A stretch of 36,086 nucleotides of DNA from Parvularculaceae bacterium (GCA_020446945.1 JAGRDS010000005.1:89619-125704); one strand, 5' to 3'. Counted from the stretch's first letter, positions 8,775 to 18,183 are shown. The notes: generated from the letters alone by a model not told the origin. Made by a program: numbers and translations.

Positions 8775-9590
8775 CTACATCTGGAATCGATCGCCGAGAT
8801 AGACGCGGCGAACATCCTTGTCGCCGACGATATCGCCGGGCGCGCCTTCAATAAGAACTTCTCCTTCATGAATGATGTAGGCGCGATCGATAATATCGAG
8901 CGTCTCACGCACATTATGGTCCGTGATGAGCATTCCAAGACCGCGGTCTTTCAGATGAAGGACAAGTTCGCGAATGTCTGCGATCGCCAGCGGATCGATA
9001 CCCGCAAAGGGTTCGTCCAGAAGCATGAACGCCGGGCCGGTCGCCAGTGCGCGCGCAATTTCGACGCGGCGACGCTCCCCGCCCGACAGCGCCAATGCCG
9101 GCGCGTTGCGGATATGCGTTATGTTGAATTCGTTCAGCAGGTCGTCAATCAACGCCTGTTGTTTGTCCTTGTTCTTTTCGACAAGCTCGACGACTGCGCG
9201 GAGGTTTTGTTCAACCGACAGCCCCCTGAAGATCGACGCTTCCTGGGGCAGATAGCCAAGGCCGAGCCGCGCGCGCTGATACATCGGCAATCGCGTCACA
9301 TCATGGCCGTCAATCGTAATCGAGCCGAAATCGACCGGGATCAGTCCGGTGATCATATAAAAACAGGTCGTTTTGCCGGCGCCGTTCGGTCCGAGAAGTC
9401 CGACGACTTCCCCGCGTTTGACGCTCATCGAAACGCCGCGCACGACCGGGCGGCGCTTGAAGGTCTTACCGAGATTTTCGGCGAAAAGCCCCCCGCCGCC
9501 TTCGACGACCGTCGGGCGGGGCTGCGTACGATTCGGCTCATTCAGCCGTTCGTTCTGGGCGCCTGTTTCATCCAGCATATCGTCGTTCAT
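8775..9590 (-). CDS. lptB: LPS export ABC transporter ATPase LptB
   Basis: A 271-residue ABC ATPase that powers extraction of lipopolysaccharide from the inner membrane with LptFG and LptC. Walker A GPNGAGKTT is near residue 69. The Q-loop is in LPQEASIF, the signature is LSGGERRRVEIARAL, and Walker B is FMLLDEPFAGID. The switch His lies in ITDHNVRETL. A 30-residue N-terminal extension precedes the conserved LFAENLGKTF start. It lies between lptA and rpoN, the standard order. A 12-bp perfect palindrome (9593-9604) overlaps its ribosome site. Confidence 0.97.
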   Translation of the reverse strand: MNDDMLDETGAQNERLNEPNRTQPRPTVVEGGGGLFAENLGKTFKRRPVVRGVSMSVKRGEVVGLLGPNGAGKTTCFYMITGLIPVDFGSITIDGHDVTRLPMYQRARLGLGYLPQEASIFRGLSVEQNLRAVVELVEKNKDKQQALIDDLLNEFNITHIRNAPALALSGGERRRVEIARALATGPAFMLLDEPFAGIDPLAIADIRELVLHLKDRGLGMLITDHNVRETLDIIDRAYIIHEGEVLIEGAPGDIVGDKDVRRVYLGDRFQM

Positions 9591-9622
9591 TTAGAGGCGC
9601 CTCTCTTTAAGGTTTCGTGAAG

Positions 9623-10111
9623 TCACGATTGTTCGGCTTTCCCTTTGGCGTAAAATATGCCCCGGATCCGCCGTCCGCTCGGCGCCGTGAACAAAAGCCG
9701 TTTTGAGTCAACCCAATAGACGAGTTCGCCCCCGGTCATCACTTGTTCACCTTGTGTCAGGACGACATCGTCTGAGATCGTGATGGTCCGGGCGTCAGCG
9801 TCGTAGACGCCGGTTTTTCCGGTGATCGCTTCCTTGCCGTTTGAGTAGCGAACCGACCCGATCGCGCGAATGCGGGTGAACGCGCCTGCGTCGTCGAGAT
9901 CGGCGACCAGTTTCTCCGCGGTAAGAAGCGCCTCGCCTTGAACGGCGCGCACATTACCCGTCCAGGTGGCGGTATCGTCGACGACCTCCAGGCGATCGCC
10001 CGTTATGTCGATCGGGCCGCTGCTGATTTCGGGAGCGAGCTGCGCGGCGCCCGGCGTGCAAATCGCCGCAGTCGCCAAAGCCGCAAAACAAATCTCCCCC
10101 GCCCTAATCAT
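9623..10111 (-). CDS. lptA: LPS transport periplasmic protein LptA
   Basis: A periplasmic bridge protein of about 162 residues that carries lipopolysaccharide from LptC to the outer-membrane LptD. It has a signal peptide (ICFAALATAAICTPGAAQ) and an OstA-like beta-jellyroll: PIDITGDRLEVVDDTATWTG, VRAVQGEALLTAEKLVADLD, GKTGVYDADARTITI and VVLTQGEQVMTGGELVYW. I chose ATG 10111, which overlaps the end of lptC by eight bases and implies translational coupling. ATG 10129 would add a more basic n-region (MRLEKR) and is a real alternative. It sits between lptC and lptB as usual. Confidence 0.93.
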   Translation of the reverse strand: MIRAGEICFAALATAAICTPGAAQLAPEISSGPIDITGDRLEVVDDTATWTGNVRAVQGEALLTAEKLVADLDDAGAFTRIRAIGSVRYSNGKEAITGKTGVYDADARTITISDDVVLTQGEQVMTGGELVYWVDSKRLLFTAPSGRRIRGIFYAKGKAEQS

Positions 10112-10865
10112 TCGCTTCTCCAGTCGCATTGGACGTTTCATCCGGCGCCGCGACGCTGTCCGCCGATGCGCCGGCCGGCTGTTTCGGATAGAGCCGCATG
10201 CTGACATCCCCTTCGAAAACCACAATGCCGTTGCGGTTATTCGCACTCATCCGCTCGGCCCGCAATTTCGAACCGCCCGGCCCGTCTCCCTCAACCCCCT
10301 TATCGCTGACAAGGGTTTGATCATCAATTGAAACCGTCGCGGTCGGCGTTTTCAATACGAAATTATCGCCGCCGATAACATGATCGAACGTGACGCCGTC
10401 TTTTAGAATCAACCGCTTATCCTGCGTATTGAAAACCCCGGCCTGCGCTTCGACGACGGATCGCTTTTGACCGCCGCTCGTAATCGCCCGGGGCTGAAAC
10501 AGATCGACAATCTCCCGGTTTTCCGGCTTCTGGCTCGCTGAATCGGCGGTGATTTCATAAGGGTTGCCGTCCGCATCGACCCCTGAAAACTGGGGCCTTA
10601 AGGACTTCAAATTCTGGGTTGTGGCCTCGATATCGGCGAAATCCTCCAGAAAAGCGTCATCGACGCCAGATGTTCGCGTGTTCAGCAAGAAAGCGACAAC
10701 CAGCAGAAGGGCGACCAAAGGCAGGGCTATCCGGAGCCGGCGCATCAAATGCGCGCGCGCCGTCGCCGCTTCGCCTGTCGTCCGGCGGCGAATTGTCAGA
10801 TTGTCGAGCGCGCCCCGGTTTTTGCGTCCGGATGGAGTGTCGGCGGTCGGGGCGGTCGCGTTCAT
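10104..10865 (-). CDS. lptC: LPS export system protein LptC
   Basis: A 253-residue bitopic inner-membrane protein linking the LptBFG complex to LptA. A basic cytosolic N-terminus of about 45 residues precedes one transmembrane helix (IALPLVALLLVVAFLL, about residues 47-62). A periplasmic LptC domain follows, including QFSGVDADGNPYEITADSA, VVEAQAGVFNTQDKRLILK and LVSDKGVEGDGPGGSKLRA. The C-terminal 30 residues are low-complexity Ala/Asp/Thr. It is longer than the E. coli protein (191 residues) but normal for alphaproteobacteria. It overlaps lptA. Confidence 0.92.
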   Translation of the reverse strand: MNATAPTADTPSGRKNRGALDNLTIRRRTTGEAATARAHLMRRLRIALPLVALLLVVAFLLNTRTSGVDDAFLEDFADIEATTQNLKSLRPQFSGVDADGNPYEITADSASQKPENREIVDLFQPRAITSGGQKRSVVEAQAGVFNTQDKRLILKDGVTFDHVIGGDNFVLKTPTATVSIDDQTLVSDKGVEGDGPGGSKLRAERMSANNRNGIVVFEGDVSMRLYPKQPAGASADSVAAPDETSNATGEAND

Positions 10866-10980
10866 CGAACTTCCAATAAGGGCCGAACGGCCGTCGGCCC
10901 CGCCTAAAGGAATATAGTCGGTCCGCCGCCGACTTCACGCAATAGGCGCGGCGTATTTAAGGCGGCCGGGCGCTTTTTCT

Positions 10981-11595
10981 TCACGAATGGGCGAAAATAT
11001 CGATATCGGGCCATCCGGCCAGATCGAGAGCGGATCGCGCCGGCAGGAAGTCGAAACACGCCTGCGCGAGGGCCGTGCGGCCTTCACGCGCGAGCATTTC
11101 ATCAAGCCGCGCCTTGATATCATGCAGATAAAGTACGTCCGAGGCGGCGTAATCGATCTGCGCGTCATTCAAAGACGCCGCCCCCCAGTCCGATGATTGC
11201 TGCTGCTTGGAAAGATCGACGCCCAACAACTCCCTGGCGAGATCTTTAAGGCCGTGCCTGTCGGTATAGGTGCGCACCAGGCGCGATGCGAGCTTCGTGC
11301 AATAAACCGGGTTCGTATCGACCTTCAGCCAATGCTGGAACGCGGCGACGTCGAAACGGGCGAAATGAAAGATCTTCAGGACTTTTTCGTCCGTCAGGAG
11401 CCGCTTGAGGTTCGGCGCGTCATAGGAGGCGGCGTCAAGCTGGACGACGTGGGCGTCGCCGTCGCCGCCGGAAAGCTGTACGACGCAGAGCCGGTCTCGA
11501 AACGTGTTGAGCCCCATGGTCTCGCTGTCGACGGCCACTGACGATCCCAAATCGAGGCCGGCCGGCAAGTCGCCTTTGTGAAGATGGTTCGTCAT
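10981..11595 (-). CDS. rnd: Short ribonuclease D
   Basis: A 204-residue DEDDy 3'-5' exoribonuclease involved in tRNA and small-RNA 3' trimming. The first acidic pair is DSE (residues 23-25) in VAVDSETMGLNTFRDRLCVV. A second motif lies in FHFARFDVAAF, and the Tyr-Asp pair is in DYAASDVLYLHDI. It lacks the C-terminal HRDC domains of the E. coli enzyme, as is typical of the short alphaproteobacterial form. The start has a GAGG ribosome site. It lies upstream of lptC with a 115-base gap, an arrangement common in this class. Confidence 0.93.
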   Translation of the reverse strand: MTNHLHKGDLPAGLDLGSSVAVDSETMGLNTFRDRLCVVQLSGGDGDAHVVQLDAASYDAPNLKRLLTDEKVLKIFHFARFDVAAFQHWLKVDTNPVYCTKLASRLVRTYTDRHGLKDLARELLGVDLSKQQQSSDWGAASLNDAQIDYAASDVLYLHDIKARLDEMLAREGRTALAQACFDFLPARSALDLAGWPDIDIFAHS

Positions 11596-11871
11596 ACGGA
11601 CCTCGTTAAAAGATGCGGATGGGCTGTATCATCGCCTGCGCTTGTTGAAAACCGCAGGACTGAAGCTTCGGGCCCCAAAAGACGCCAACGGCGCGGTGCG
11701 GGTTTTTCGTCCCTTCGTTCGCCTTTTGTGCCGGGCCGCATGAGGCGCATCGCGGCGGCCGGTCGCGAAACGGCGAAGCGTTGAACTTTACAAACAGCGA
11801 GCAAGGCGGGCAAAACGCCGGCGTAATTCGAAATGAAGCTCGCCCCTGCGGCTCTCACTCCAGAAAGCGTC

Positions 11872-13038
11872 ATGACAAATCAAAAAAACCGATTGGCCTT
11901 TTCAAGCCGGGTTATCCACGGCGGGCAGGAACATGATCCGCTAACCGGCGCGGTCATGCAGCCGATTTATCAAACATCGACCTATGCGCAGCAAAGTCCC
12001 GGCGTCCATAAGGGTTTTGTTTATGCGCGCGGGCATAATCCGACGCGGTTCGCTTACGAGCGCGCCATCGCCGATCTGGAGAACGGGTTGCGCGGTTTCG
12101 CATTCGCCTCCGGCATGGCGGCGATTTCGACGGCGCTCGAACTCTTCCCGGCCGGCAGCCACGTCATCGCCATGGACGATGTGTACGGCGGGACTTTCAG
12201 GCTTTTCGAACGTGTCCGCAAATTGTCGGCGGGACTTTCGGTCTCCTATGTCGATCTTGGAAAGCCCGAAAAATTCGCCGAGGCGATAACGCCGGAAACA
12301 AAGCTCGTCTGGATCGAAACGCCGACCAATCCAATGCTGAAAATCGTCGATATCGAAGCGATCGCCGCCATCGCGAGAAAAAACAACATCATTGTCGGCT
12401 GCGACAACACCTTTGCATCGCCCTATTGCCAGCGACCGCTTGAATACGGCGCCGACATCGTCATGCACTCCGCGACGAAATATATCGCAGGCCATTCAGA
12501 CGTCGTCGGCGGCGCGCTCGTCGTGAAAAACCAGGATCTCGCCGAAAGGCTCCAGTTCCTCCAGAATTCCGTCGGGTCCATACAGGGGCCGTTCGATTCC
12601 TATCTGGCGTTGCGCGGTCTTAAAACGCTCGCCGTCAGACTGGAGCGGCATTGCGCAAACGCCGCCGCGCTCGCCGAATGGCTCGAACGCCACCCCGCCG
12701 TCGCGCGCGTTTCCTATCCCGGACTGAAAAGCCACGCCGGACACGAAATCGCCAAACGTCAGATGGACGCATTCGGCGGGATGTTGACGATCTATCTCAA
12801 GGGCGGTCTCGAAGCGGCGAAAACAATGCTCGAGCGCGTGGAACTTTTCACCCTGGCGGAATCTCTCGGCGGCGTTGAAAGCCTGATCGAGCATCCGGGC
12901 GTCATGACACATGCATCGATACCGCCCGAACGGCGTAAGGAACTCGGCGTCGACGATTCGCTTGTTCGACTTTCCGTCGGCATCGAGAATCTCGAAGATT
13001 TGCGCCGCGATCTCGATCAGGCGCTGAAGAATCTCTGA
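11872..13038 (+). CDS. Cystathionine gamma-synthase/lyase family PLP enzyme
   Basis: A 388-residue member of the Cys/Met metabolism PLP-dependent family, covering cystathionine gamma-synthase, gamma-lyase and beta-lyase. Visible are GAVMQPIYQTSTYAQ, YARGHNPTRFAYERAIADLE, FASGMAAIST (phosphate binding), the DNTFASPYCQRPL segment, and the PLP Lys at about residue 203 in SATKYIAGHSD. SVGIENLEDLRRDLDQAL closes the protein. ATG 11872 is preferred, since the 13 codons upstream (from 11833) are not conserved-looking. Sequence alone does not separate transsulfuration synthesis from breakdown. The gene is isolated: rnd is divergent and a strong hairpin follows the stop. I see no SAM riboswitch in the 276-base leader. 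Confidence 0.88.
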   Translation: MTNQKNRLAFSSRVIHGGQEHDPLTGAVMQPIYQTSTYAQQSPGVHKGFVYARGHNPTRFAYERAIADLENGLRGFAFASGMAAISTALELFPAGSHVIAMDDVYGGTFRLFERVRKLSAGLSVSYVDLGKPEKFAEAITPETKLVWIETPTNPMLKIVDIEAIAAIARKNNIIVGCDNTFASPYCQRPLEYGADIVMHSATKYIAGHSDVVGGALVVKNQDLAERLQFLQNSVGSIQGPFDSYLALRGLKTLAVRLERHCANAAALAEWLERHPAVARVSYPGLKSHAGHEIAKRQMDAFGGMLTIYLKGGLEAAKTMLERVELFTLAESLGGVESLIEHPGVMTHASIPPERRKELGVDDSLVRLSVGIENLEDLRRDLDQALKNL

Positions 13039-13043
13039 AATGG

Positions 13044-13115
13044 AAAGCGACGCCGATCAAGGACCGGCGCCGCTCCCTTGCCGCCAGCGGGGGAGATGCC
13101 GGCGACGCTTTTTGG
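13044..13115. terminator. Large hairpin after the cystathionine enzyme gene
   Basis: AAAGCGACGCCG (13044-13055) pairs with CGGCGACGCTTT (13100-13111), 11 of 12 bases. CTCCC (13073-13077) and GGGAG (13091-13095) form an inner stem. Five Ts follow at 13109-13113. The structure starts 5 bases after the stop codon, so it looks like a rho-independent terminator with an elaborate loop. Confidence 0.65.
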
Positions 13116-13321
13116 CCACCCCTACGCGGCCAGCTCTGATGCGCGCGCAAATCATTCAGCGCGGCGCGAATTTGGACATACGTCAAAATATTTGAGTTCG
13201 CATTTTGCGCAATGTTTTTCTGCGAAACCGCGCGTTGCATTAAGACCTTGCCAACTCACGCGATAATTGCATTCCTGAAAGAACGCTTAGAATACGCGAA
13301 TGACAAAGGGCCGAAAGTAAT

Positions 13322-14761
13322 ATGGCGGAAACGGAAAGCGTCACCCTGGCGCAGCATATAGACAACGCTGTCGCACCGGTCAGCCGCGCCGTTAACAGCG
13401 TGATTTTCTATTCGATCGACGTTTTCGGCGTCAGTCTTCCGCTCGTTGTCGTTTGGCTGATCACAGCGGCCGTCGTTTTTACGCTTTCGCTTCGCTTCAT
13501 CAATCTCACCGGATTTGGACATGCGCTGGCGCTCGTGTCCGGGCGCCGAAAACACCACCTGAAGGGGGGAGCCGGCGAGATTTCGCATTTTGAGGCGCTG
13601 TCCTCCGCCCTTTCAGGCACGGTCGGATTGGGAAACATCGCATCTGTCCCTGTTGCAATCGCGATCGGCGGACCCGGCGCCGTTTTCTGGATGATTCTTG
13701 CAGGGTTCTTCGGCATGTCGTCCAAATTCGCGGAATGCGCACTCGCGGTGAAATACCGCCGCGTGCAGGAAGACGGCCGAACGATCGGCGGCCCGATGTA
13801 CTACATCGAGGATGTGTTTTCGCGACGGGGCATGAAAAAACTCGGAAAAGTGGCGGCGATTTTTTTCGCCGTAATGGCGATGGGCGGTTCGATTAGCCTG
13901 CTCCAGGTAAACCAGAGTTATGCGCAGTTTTCCTCCGTCACCGGCATCTCCGGCGGGAACGCGCCATTGCTTTACGGCGTAATTCTTTGCTCGCTCGTCG
14001 CGATCGTCGTTCTCGGCGGCATTCGACGGATCGGATTCGTTTCGAGCATTCTCGTGCCGTCCATGGGCGTTTTGTATCTCGGCGCGGGGATTGTCATCAT
14101 CATTTTGAATGCGCCGCAGATCCCGTCAGCCTTTGCAACGATTTTTCATAGCGCTTTCGGCCTTGATGCGGCGGGCGGCGGCCTCGCGGGCGCGCTTATC
14201 AACGGCATCAAACGGGCCACCTATTCGAACGAGGCCGGTATCGGCTCATCTGCGATCGCTCACGCTTCCGTCAAGACAAGCGAACCGTTGACAGAAGGCT
14301 TCGTCGCCTCGCTTGAGCCGTTCGTGGATACGATCGTCGTCTGCACGATCACCGCGCTCGTCGTTATCGTAACCGGCGCGTATGAGCCCTATCTTTTTCA
14401 TCCGCCCAATCACGGAATTGAAATAACCTCGGCCGCATATGAAAGCGCCTTTTCGTGGTTTCCGATCGTACTGCTCGTCGCATCGGTTTTGTTCGCCTTT
14501 ACCACGCTCGTTAGCTGGGCGTTCTACGGCGCGCAGGCGGCTGCTTATATTTTCGGCCCGTCGAAAAAAGTCGATGTCGTTTTCAAGATTTCGCTCTGCG
14601 CCGTTTTGTCGTTGGGCGCCGCCATTTCACTGTCGTCGATTATCGATTTTATCGACGCCATGCTTTTCGGCATGTGCATCCCGAATATCATCGCGCTGTA
14701 TCTGCTGTTGCCGGAACTCAAAAAGGATCTTGCGGCCTATAACGCGAAATACCGCAAATAG
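13322..14761 (+). CDS. AGCS-family alanine/glycine:sodium symporter
   Basis: A 479-residue inner-membrane symporter of the alanine or glycine:cation family. Conserved landmarks are ALSGTVGLGNIASVPVAIAI and GGPGAVFWM near residue 120, GGPMYYIEDVFSRRGMKK around residue 157, the family signature YSNEAGIGSSAIAHAS around residue 310, and LEPFVDTIVVCTITALV. About ten hydrophobic segments are apparent. Imported substrate is expected to be alanine, glycine or D-alanine, with sodium. The leader of about 210 bases after the terminator hairpin shows no glycine riboswitch. It ends two bases before the stop of convergent xerC. Confidence 0.95.
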   Translation: MAETESVTLAQHIDNAVAPVSRAVNSVIFYSIDVFGVSLPLVVVWLITAAVVFTLSLRFINLTGFGHALALVSGRRKHHLKGGAGEISHFEALSSALSGTVGLGNIASVPVAIAIGGPGAVFWMILAGFFGMSSKFAECALAVKYRRVQEDGRTIGGPMYYIEDVFSRRGMKKLGKVAAIFFAVMAMGGSISLLQVNQSYAQFSSVTGISGGNAPLLYGVILCSLVAIVVLGGIRRIGFVSSILVPSMGVLYLGAGIVIIILNAPQIPSAFATIFHSAFGLDAAGGGLAGALINGIKRATYSNEAGIGSSAIAHASVKTSEPLTEGFVASLEPFVDTIVVCTITALVVIVTGAYEPYLFHPPNHGIEITSAAYESAFSWFPIVLLVASVLFAFTTLVSWAFYGAQAAAYIFGPSKKVDVVFKISLCAVLSLGAAISLSSIIDFIDAMLFGMCIPNIIALYLLLPELKKDLAAYNAKYRK

Positions 14762-14763
14762 TT

Positions 14764-15687
14764 TCAAGCGCGCGGATGGGCGCGGCGATAGGATGAGAGC
14801 AATGCGTCTTCATTGACTTTCGTATACCGCTGCGTTGCGGCGATGGATGCGTGTCCCAGAAGCTCCTGGATCGCGCGAATGTCGCCGCCGGCTTGAAGCA
14901 GGTGCGTCGCAAATGCGTGACGCAGGGCGTGCGGCGTCGCATTCTCGCCGAGGCCGAGCGCGCGCGCATGGCGTTTCATTTCAATCTGAACGGGGCGCGG
15001 GCCAAGCGGCTTGTTTCGAACTGACAAAAACATCGCTTCTTCGCCCGACGATGCGGGCGGTCGCAATTCAAGATAACGTTCAAGCGCCTGCCTGACCGCC
15101 GGTAAAAGCGGAGCCAGACGTGACTTTCCGCCTTTCCCCCTGATTTTCACCGCTTCGCCGAAGGGCGCATCGCTCATCTTCAACGACAAAGCTTCCGAAA
15201 TTCGCAGCCCCGCGCCGTAAAGGAGCGTAAAAATTGCAGCGTCGCGCGCCGAGATCCACGGCTCGCGCCCTGCGCCCGCCGCCGCGATCAGTTCCTGCGC
15301 GCCCGCCGCGTCCACGGGGCGCGGCAGCTTCGGTTTGAGTTTCGGACCGCGCATGGCGCCGATAGCGTCATTGGCGAGCGAAAAGCGCTTGCGCAGGTGC
15401 CGGTAAAACGTTTTCAGCGCTGAAAGTTCGAGCTTCAGGGACGCCGCCGACAATCCTTCTTCGCGCCGCATGGACAAAAAAGAACGAAAATCCACGACTT
15501 CGAGGCGTTCAAGCGCTTTTAAATCCGCGCGCCGGCCAAGGCGGCCGGCCAGAAACTCATCGAAACGTTCAATCGCGGCCTGATAATTCCTGATCGTATA
15601 AGCGCTTGAACGCTTTTCCGCGCGCAAATGACGAATGAAATGCGCCGCAAGCTCATCGAAGGAAGGCGAAGACGCCGGATTTTCCAT
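14764..15687 (-). CDS. xerC: Tyrosine recombinase XerC
   Basis: A 307-residue tyrosine recombinase that, with XerD, resolves chromosome dimers at dif. The N-terminal SAM-like core-binding domain runs to about residue 105. The catalytic set is complete: Arg162 (GAGLRISEAL), Lys about 188 (GKGGKSR), His253 and Arg256 (HALRHAFATH), His279 (LLGHASI) and Tyr288 (TQRYTKV). XerC rather than XerD is inferred from the closing sequence and neighbourhood; the two are close. A TTG 21 bases upstream could extend it. ATG 15687 is preferred, although its ribosome site is weak. It ends two bases from the AGCS stop and starts 44 bases after engB. Confidence 0.88.
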   Translation of the reverse strand: MENPASSPSFDELAAHFIRHLRAEKRSSAYTIRNYQAAIERFDEFLAGRLGRRADLKALERLEVVDFRSFLSMRREEGLSAASLKLELSALKTFYRHLRKRFSLANDAIGAMRGPKLKPKLPRPVDAAGAQELIAAAGAGREPWISARDAAIFTLLYGAGLRISEALSLKMSDAPFGEAVKIRGKGGKSRLAPLLPAVRQALERYLELRPPASSGEEAMFLSVRNKPLGPRPVQIEMKRHARALGLGENATPHALRHAFATHLLQAGGDIRAIQELLGHASIAATQRYTKVNEDALLSSYRRAHPRA

Positions 15688-15730
15688 CGCCCAGCATGCG
15701 CGCGTCAATGGTTAAAAAAGTATCAAAATA

Positions 15731-16360
15731 TCAGCAAAGCGCTGCAAGTTCGGCGCGCAGATCGGCCAGCCCGGCGCCTGTTTCAGCGGAAGTCGCAATG
15801 ATCTGCGGATGCGCCGCCGGGCGGCGCGCGACGCCGGCCGCCACCTGGTCCGACACTGCATCGAGTTCGCTCGGCTTAAGCTTGTCCGCCTTGGTGAGAA
15901 CGATCTGGTAGTTCACCGCCGATTTATCGAGAAGATCCATCACCTCCCGGTCGACATCCTTAAGGCCCCGCCGCGCGTCAACGAGCAGGCAGACGCGGCG
16001 GAGCGTCGAACGTCCCTTCAGAAAGTCTCGCGCAAGGCCCGCCCAGCGCCTCGCGTCGCGCCTTGCAGCGCGCGCATACCCAAAGCCCGGCAAATCGACG
16101 AGCCTCAGGGCGCCGCCCAGATCGAAATAATTAATCTCCTGCGTGCGGCCCGGCGTCGATGAGGCGCGCGCAAGATTGTTTCTGCCGGTCAGCGCGTTCA
16201 AAAGCGTCGATTTTCCGACATTCGACCTTCCGGCAAAAGCGATTTCCGTCGGCCCTTCAGGCGGCAGCGTCGCCATTGAAACGACGCCGAGCATGAAGTC
16301 GCACGGGCCGCTGAAAAGCACGCGCCCTTTTTCAATTTCCGCGGATGTGCGATCGGCCAC
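15731..16360 (-). CDS. engB: Ribosome-biogenesis GTPase EngB (YihA/YsxC)
   Basis: A GTPase of about 209 residues required for assembly of the 50S subunit. G1 is GRSNVGKST, the G2 Thr lies in SSTPGRTQEINYF, G3 is DLPGFG, G4 is LTKADK and G5 is ATSAETG. The N-terminal KGRVLFSGPCDF is typical. GTG 16360, one base after the yidC stop codon, is the likely start. A TTG at 16375 inside yidC is the alternative. Either way translation is coupled to yidC, and the yidC-engB order is standard in alphaproteobacteria. Confidence 0.94.
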   Translation of the reverse strand: MADRTSAEIEKGRVLFSGPCDFMLGVVSMATLPPEGPTEIAFAGRSNVGKSTLLNALTGRNNLARASSTPGRTQEINYFDLGGALRLVDLPGFGYARAARRDARRWAGLARDFLKGRSTLRRVCLLVDARRGLKDVDREVMDLLDKSAVNYQIVLTKADKLKPSELDAVSDQVAAGVARRPAAHPQIIATSAETGAGLADLRAELAALC

Positions 16361-16361
16361 G

Positions 16362-18152
16362 CTATTTCTTTTCAAGAGCCGGTTTTTTGGCGCGCAGGAA
16401 TGGAAGCGTATCGCCCCAGGCGACTTCGACCCCGTTGCGTTTCATAATGACATATTGCTGCGCCATCGACAGAACAGAACTCCAGAACCAGTATAAAACG
16501 AGTCCGGCCGGGAATGAGGCGAAAAGGAAAACGAAAACGAACGGCAGGAAATTCATGATTTGCTGTTGTGTCGGGTCGGCGGCCGGCGGATTCATTTTTG
16601 TCTGCAACCACATCGCCACACCGTAAAGCAGCGGCAATACGCCGATCGCCGGCGCTAAATTGAGAACAGGCGTTGCGGACGGGTCGAACGGCAAAATACC
16701 GAACAGGTTCAAGATATTTGTCGGGTCGGGCGCCGACAGATCCTTGATCCAGAGCGCGAAAGGCTGGTGACGCAGCTCAATCGTCACGAAGAGCGTTTTA
16801 TAGAGCGCGTAGAAAATCGGCATCTGAATGATGATCGGCAAGCATCCGGCGAGAGGGTTGATTTTCTCACGCTGATACAACGCCATCATTTCCTGCTGGA
16901 GTTTCGCCTTGTCTTCGCCGTATCGCGTTTTCAGTTCTTCAAGTTTCGGCTGCACCTTTTTCATGGCCGACATCGACTCGAACGCTTTATTGGCGAGCGG
17001 GAAGAGAAGCGCCTTGATGCAAAGCGTGAGCAGAAGGATCGCGATGCCCCAATTGTGGATATGATCGCCGAAGAAATCGAGCAGCCAGAACAACGGCCGC
17101 GTCAGAAAAAACAGATTGCCCCAATCAACCGCCTTATCGAGATCGAGGATACCGTAACCGCCATCTTCGATTGAAGCTTCGTATCCGCGCAATATGTCGA
17201 CATCCTTGGCCCCGCCGAACAGGTGCGAAGTCAACTCCACGTGCTGGCCCGGCGCGATCGATTGTTCGGCGAGCGTATAATTCGCCCGGAAGATCGGCGC
17301 GGTTTCAGTTCCGACATTTTTGAAAGCGGCCTTGAAAGGTTGGCCTTGCGGCGGGATCGCCGCAGCGAGCCAGTATTTGTTGGTGATTCCGACCCATCCG
17401 TCTTCGCCTGACGCCTCATCGGCGCGGGAAACCGCTTTTTTGTATTTTCTTTCGAGCAATTGCTTGCCGACCACTGCGACAGGGCCTTCGTGGAGGATCA
17501 TGTATCGTCCGGCGCCGTCGGGAATGCCGCGCTGGACGACGAGCCCGTAGGGCGTCACGCGCGCCGGCGCGTCGCCTTCATTGCGCACGCTCTGTTTCAC
17601 GGTGAACATGAACTTCGCGTCGACCGAGTAGGTTTTTTCAAATACGAGCGAGCCAAATCGCGCCGTGAGCGTTACAGGCGTCGTTTCAGTCAGCTTCGCC
17701 CCTGGGGGCGCCGACCAGACAAGAGATTCCGTCAATTTGCCTTCGCCGCCGGTCGTGGCGACAAAGCCTTGCTCGATATAATGGCCGTGCTGCGCCTCCG
17801 CCGGCGTCAACAGCCGGATCATGGCGCTTTCCGGATCGAGCGTCTCGCGATAACCCTTCAACAACAGATCGTCGATGCGCCCGCCGGCGAGATTGATAGA
17901 CCCCTTATAGCTTTCGGTATCAATTGCGACACGCCGCGGCGCTTTGGCGAGCGCTTCATCCACGCTGACGGGCGTTGCGGTGTCGACAGCGCTTATTTCA
18001 CTGGCGAAATCCGGTTTAGCCGCTTCCTGCGCGGCCTGTTCTATACGTTGGCGCTCCAGCGCCGCCTCGCGCTGCGGCCTCAAAACGAGCGCGTCCCAAC
18101 CTATCAGGACGGCGGCCGTCAGGACGATGAACAAAAGAGTATTGCGATCCAT
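16362..18152 (-). CDS. yidC: Membrane protein insertase YidC
   Basis: A 596-residue YidC/Oxa1 insertase, which inserts and folds inner-membrane proteins with or without SecYEG. TM1 is at residues 6-22 (LLFIVLTAAVLIGWDAL). The large periplasmic P1 domain runs to about residue 350. The insertase core follows: NWGIAILLLTLCIKALLFPL, then MSAMKKVQPKLEELKTRYG, NPLAGCLPIIIQMPIFYALY, and the final helices FVFVFLFASFPAGLVLYWFW. The hydrophilic-groove Arg fits the KALLFPLANK/MKKVQPKL region. An AGGA ribosome site precedes ATG 18152. It sits 31 bases after rnpA, with no yidD between them. Confidence 0.97.
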   Translation of the reverse strand: MDRNTLLFIVLTAAVLIGWDALVLRPQREAALERQRIEQAAQEAAKPDFASEISAVDTATPVSVDEALAKAPRRVAIDTESYKGSINLAGGRIDDLLLKGYRETLDPESAMIRLLTPAEAQHGHYIEQGFVATTGGEGKLTESLVWSAPPGAKLTETTPVTLTARFGSLVFEKTYSVDAKFMFTVKQSVRNEGDAPARVTPYGLVVQRGIPDGAGRYMILHEGPVAVVGKQLLERKYKKAVSRADEASGEDGWVGITNKYWLAAAIPPQGQPFKAAFKNVGTETAPIFRANYTLAEQSIAPGQHVELTSHLFGGAKDVDILRGYEASIEDGGYGILDLDKAVDWGNLFFLTRPLFWLLDFFGDHIHNWGIAILLLTLCIKALLFPLANKAFESMSAMKKVQPKLEELKTRYGEDKAKLQQEMMALYQREKINPLAGCLPIIIQMPIFYALYKTLFVTIELRHQPFALWIKDLSAPDPTNILNLFGILPFDPSATPVLNLAPAIGVLPLLYGVAMWLQTKMNPPAADPTQQQIMNFLPFVFVFLFASFPAGLVLYWFWSSVLSMAQQYVIMKRNGVEVAWGDTLPFLRAKKPALEKK

Positions 18153-18183
18153 GGAGGTTTCCTGAGGCCGCTTAAGATTTGCG

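Noticed and set aside
11596..11871. SAM-II or other SAM riboswitch ahead of the cystathionine enzyme gene
   Set aside because: The expected pseudoknot consensus is not visible.
13116..13321. Glycine riboswitch ahead of the AGCS symporter
   Set aside because: Checked because such genes often have one; the conserved aptamer cores are not present.
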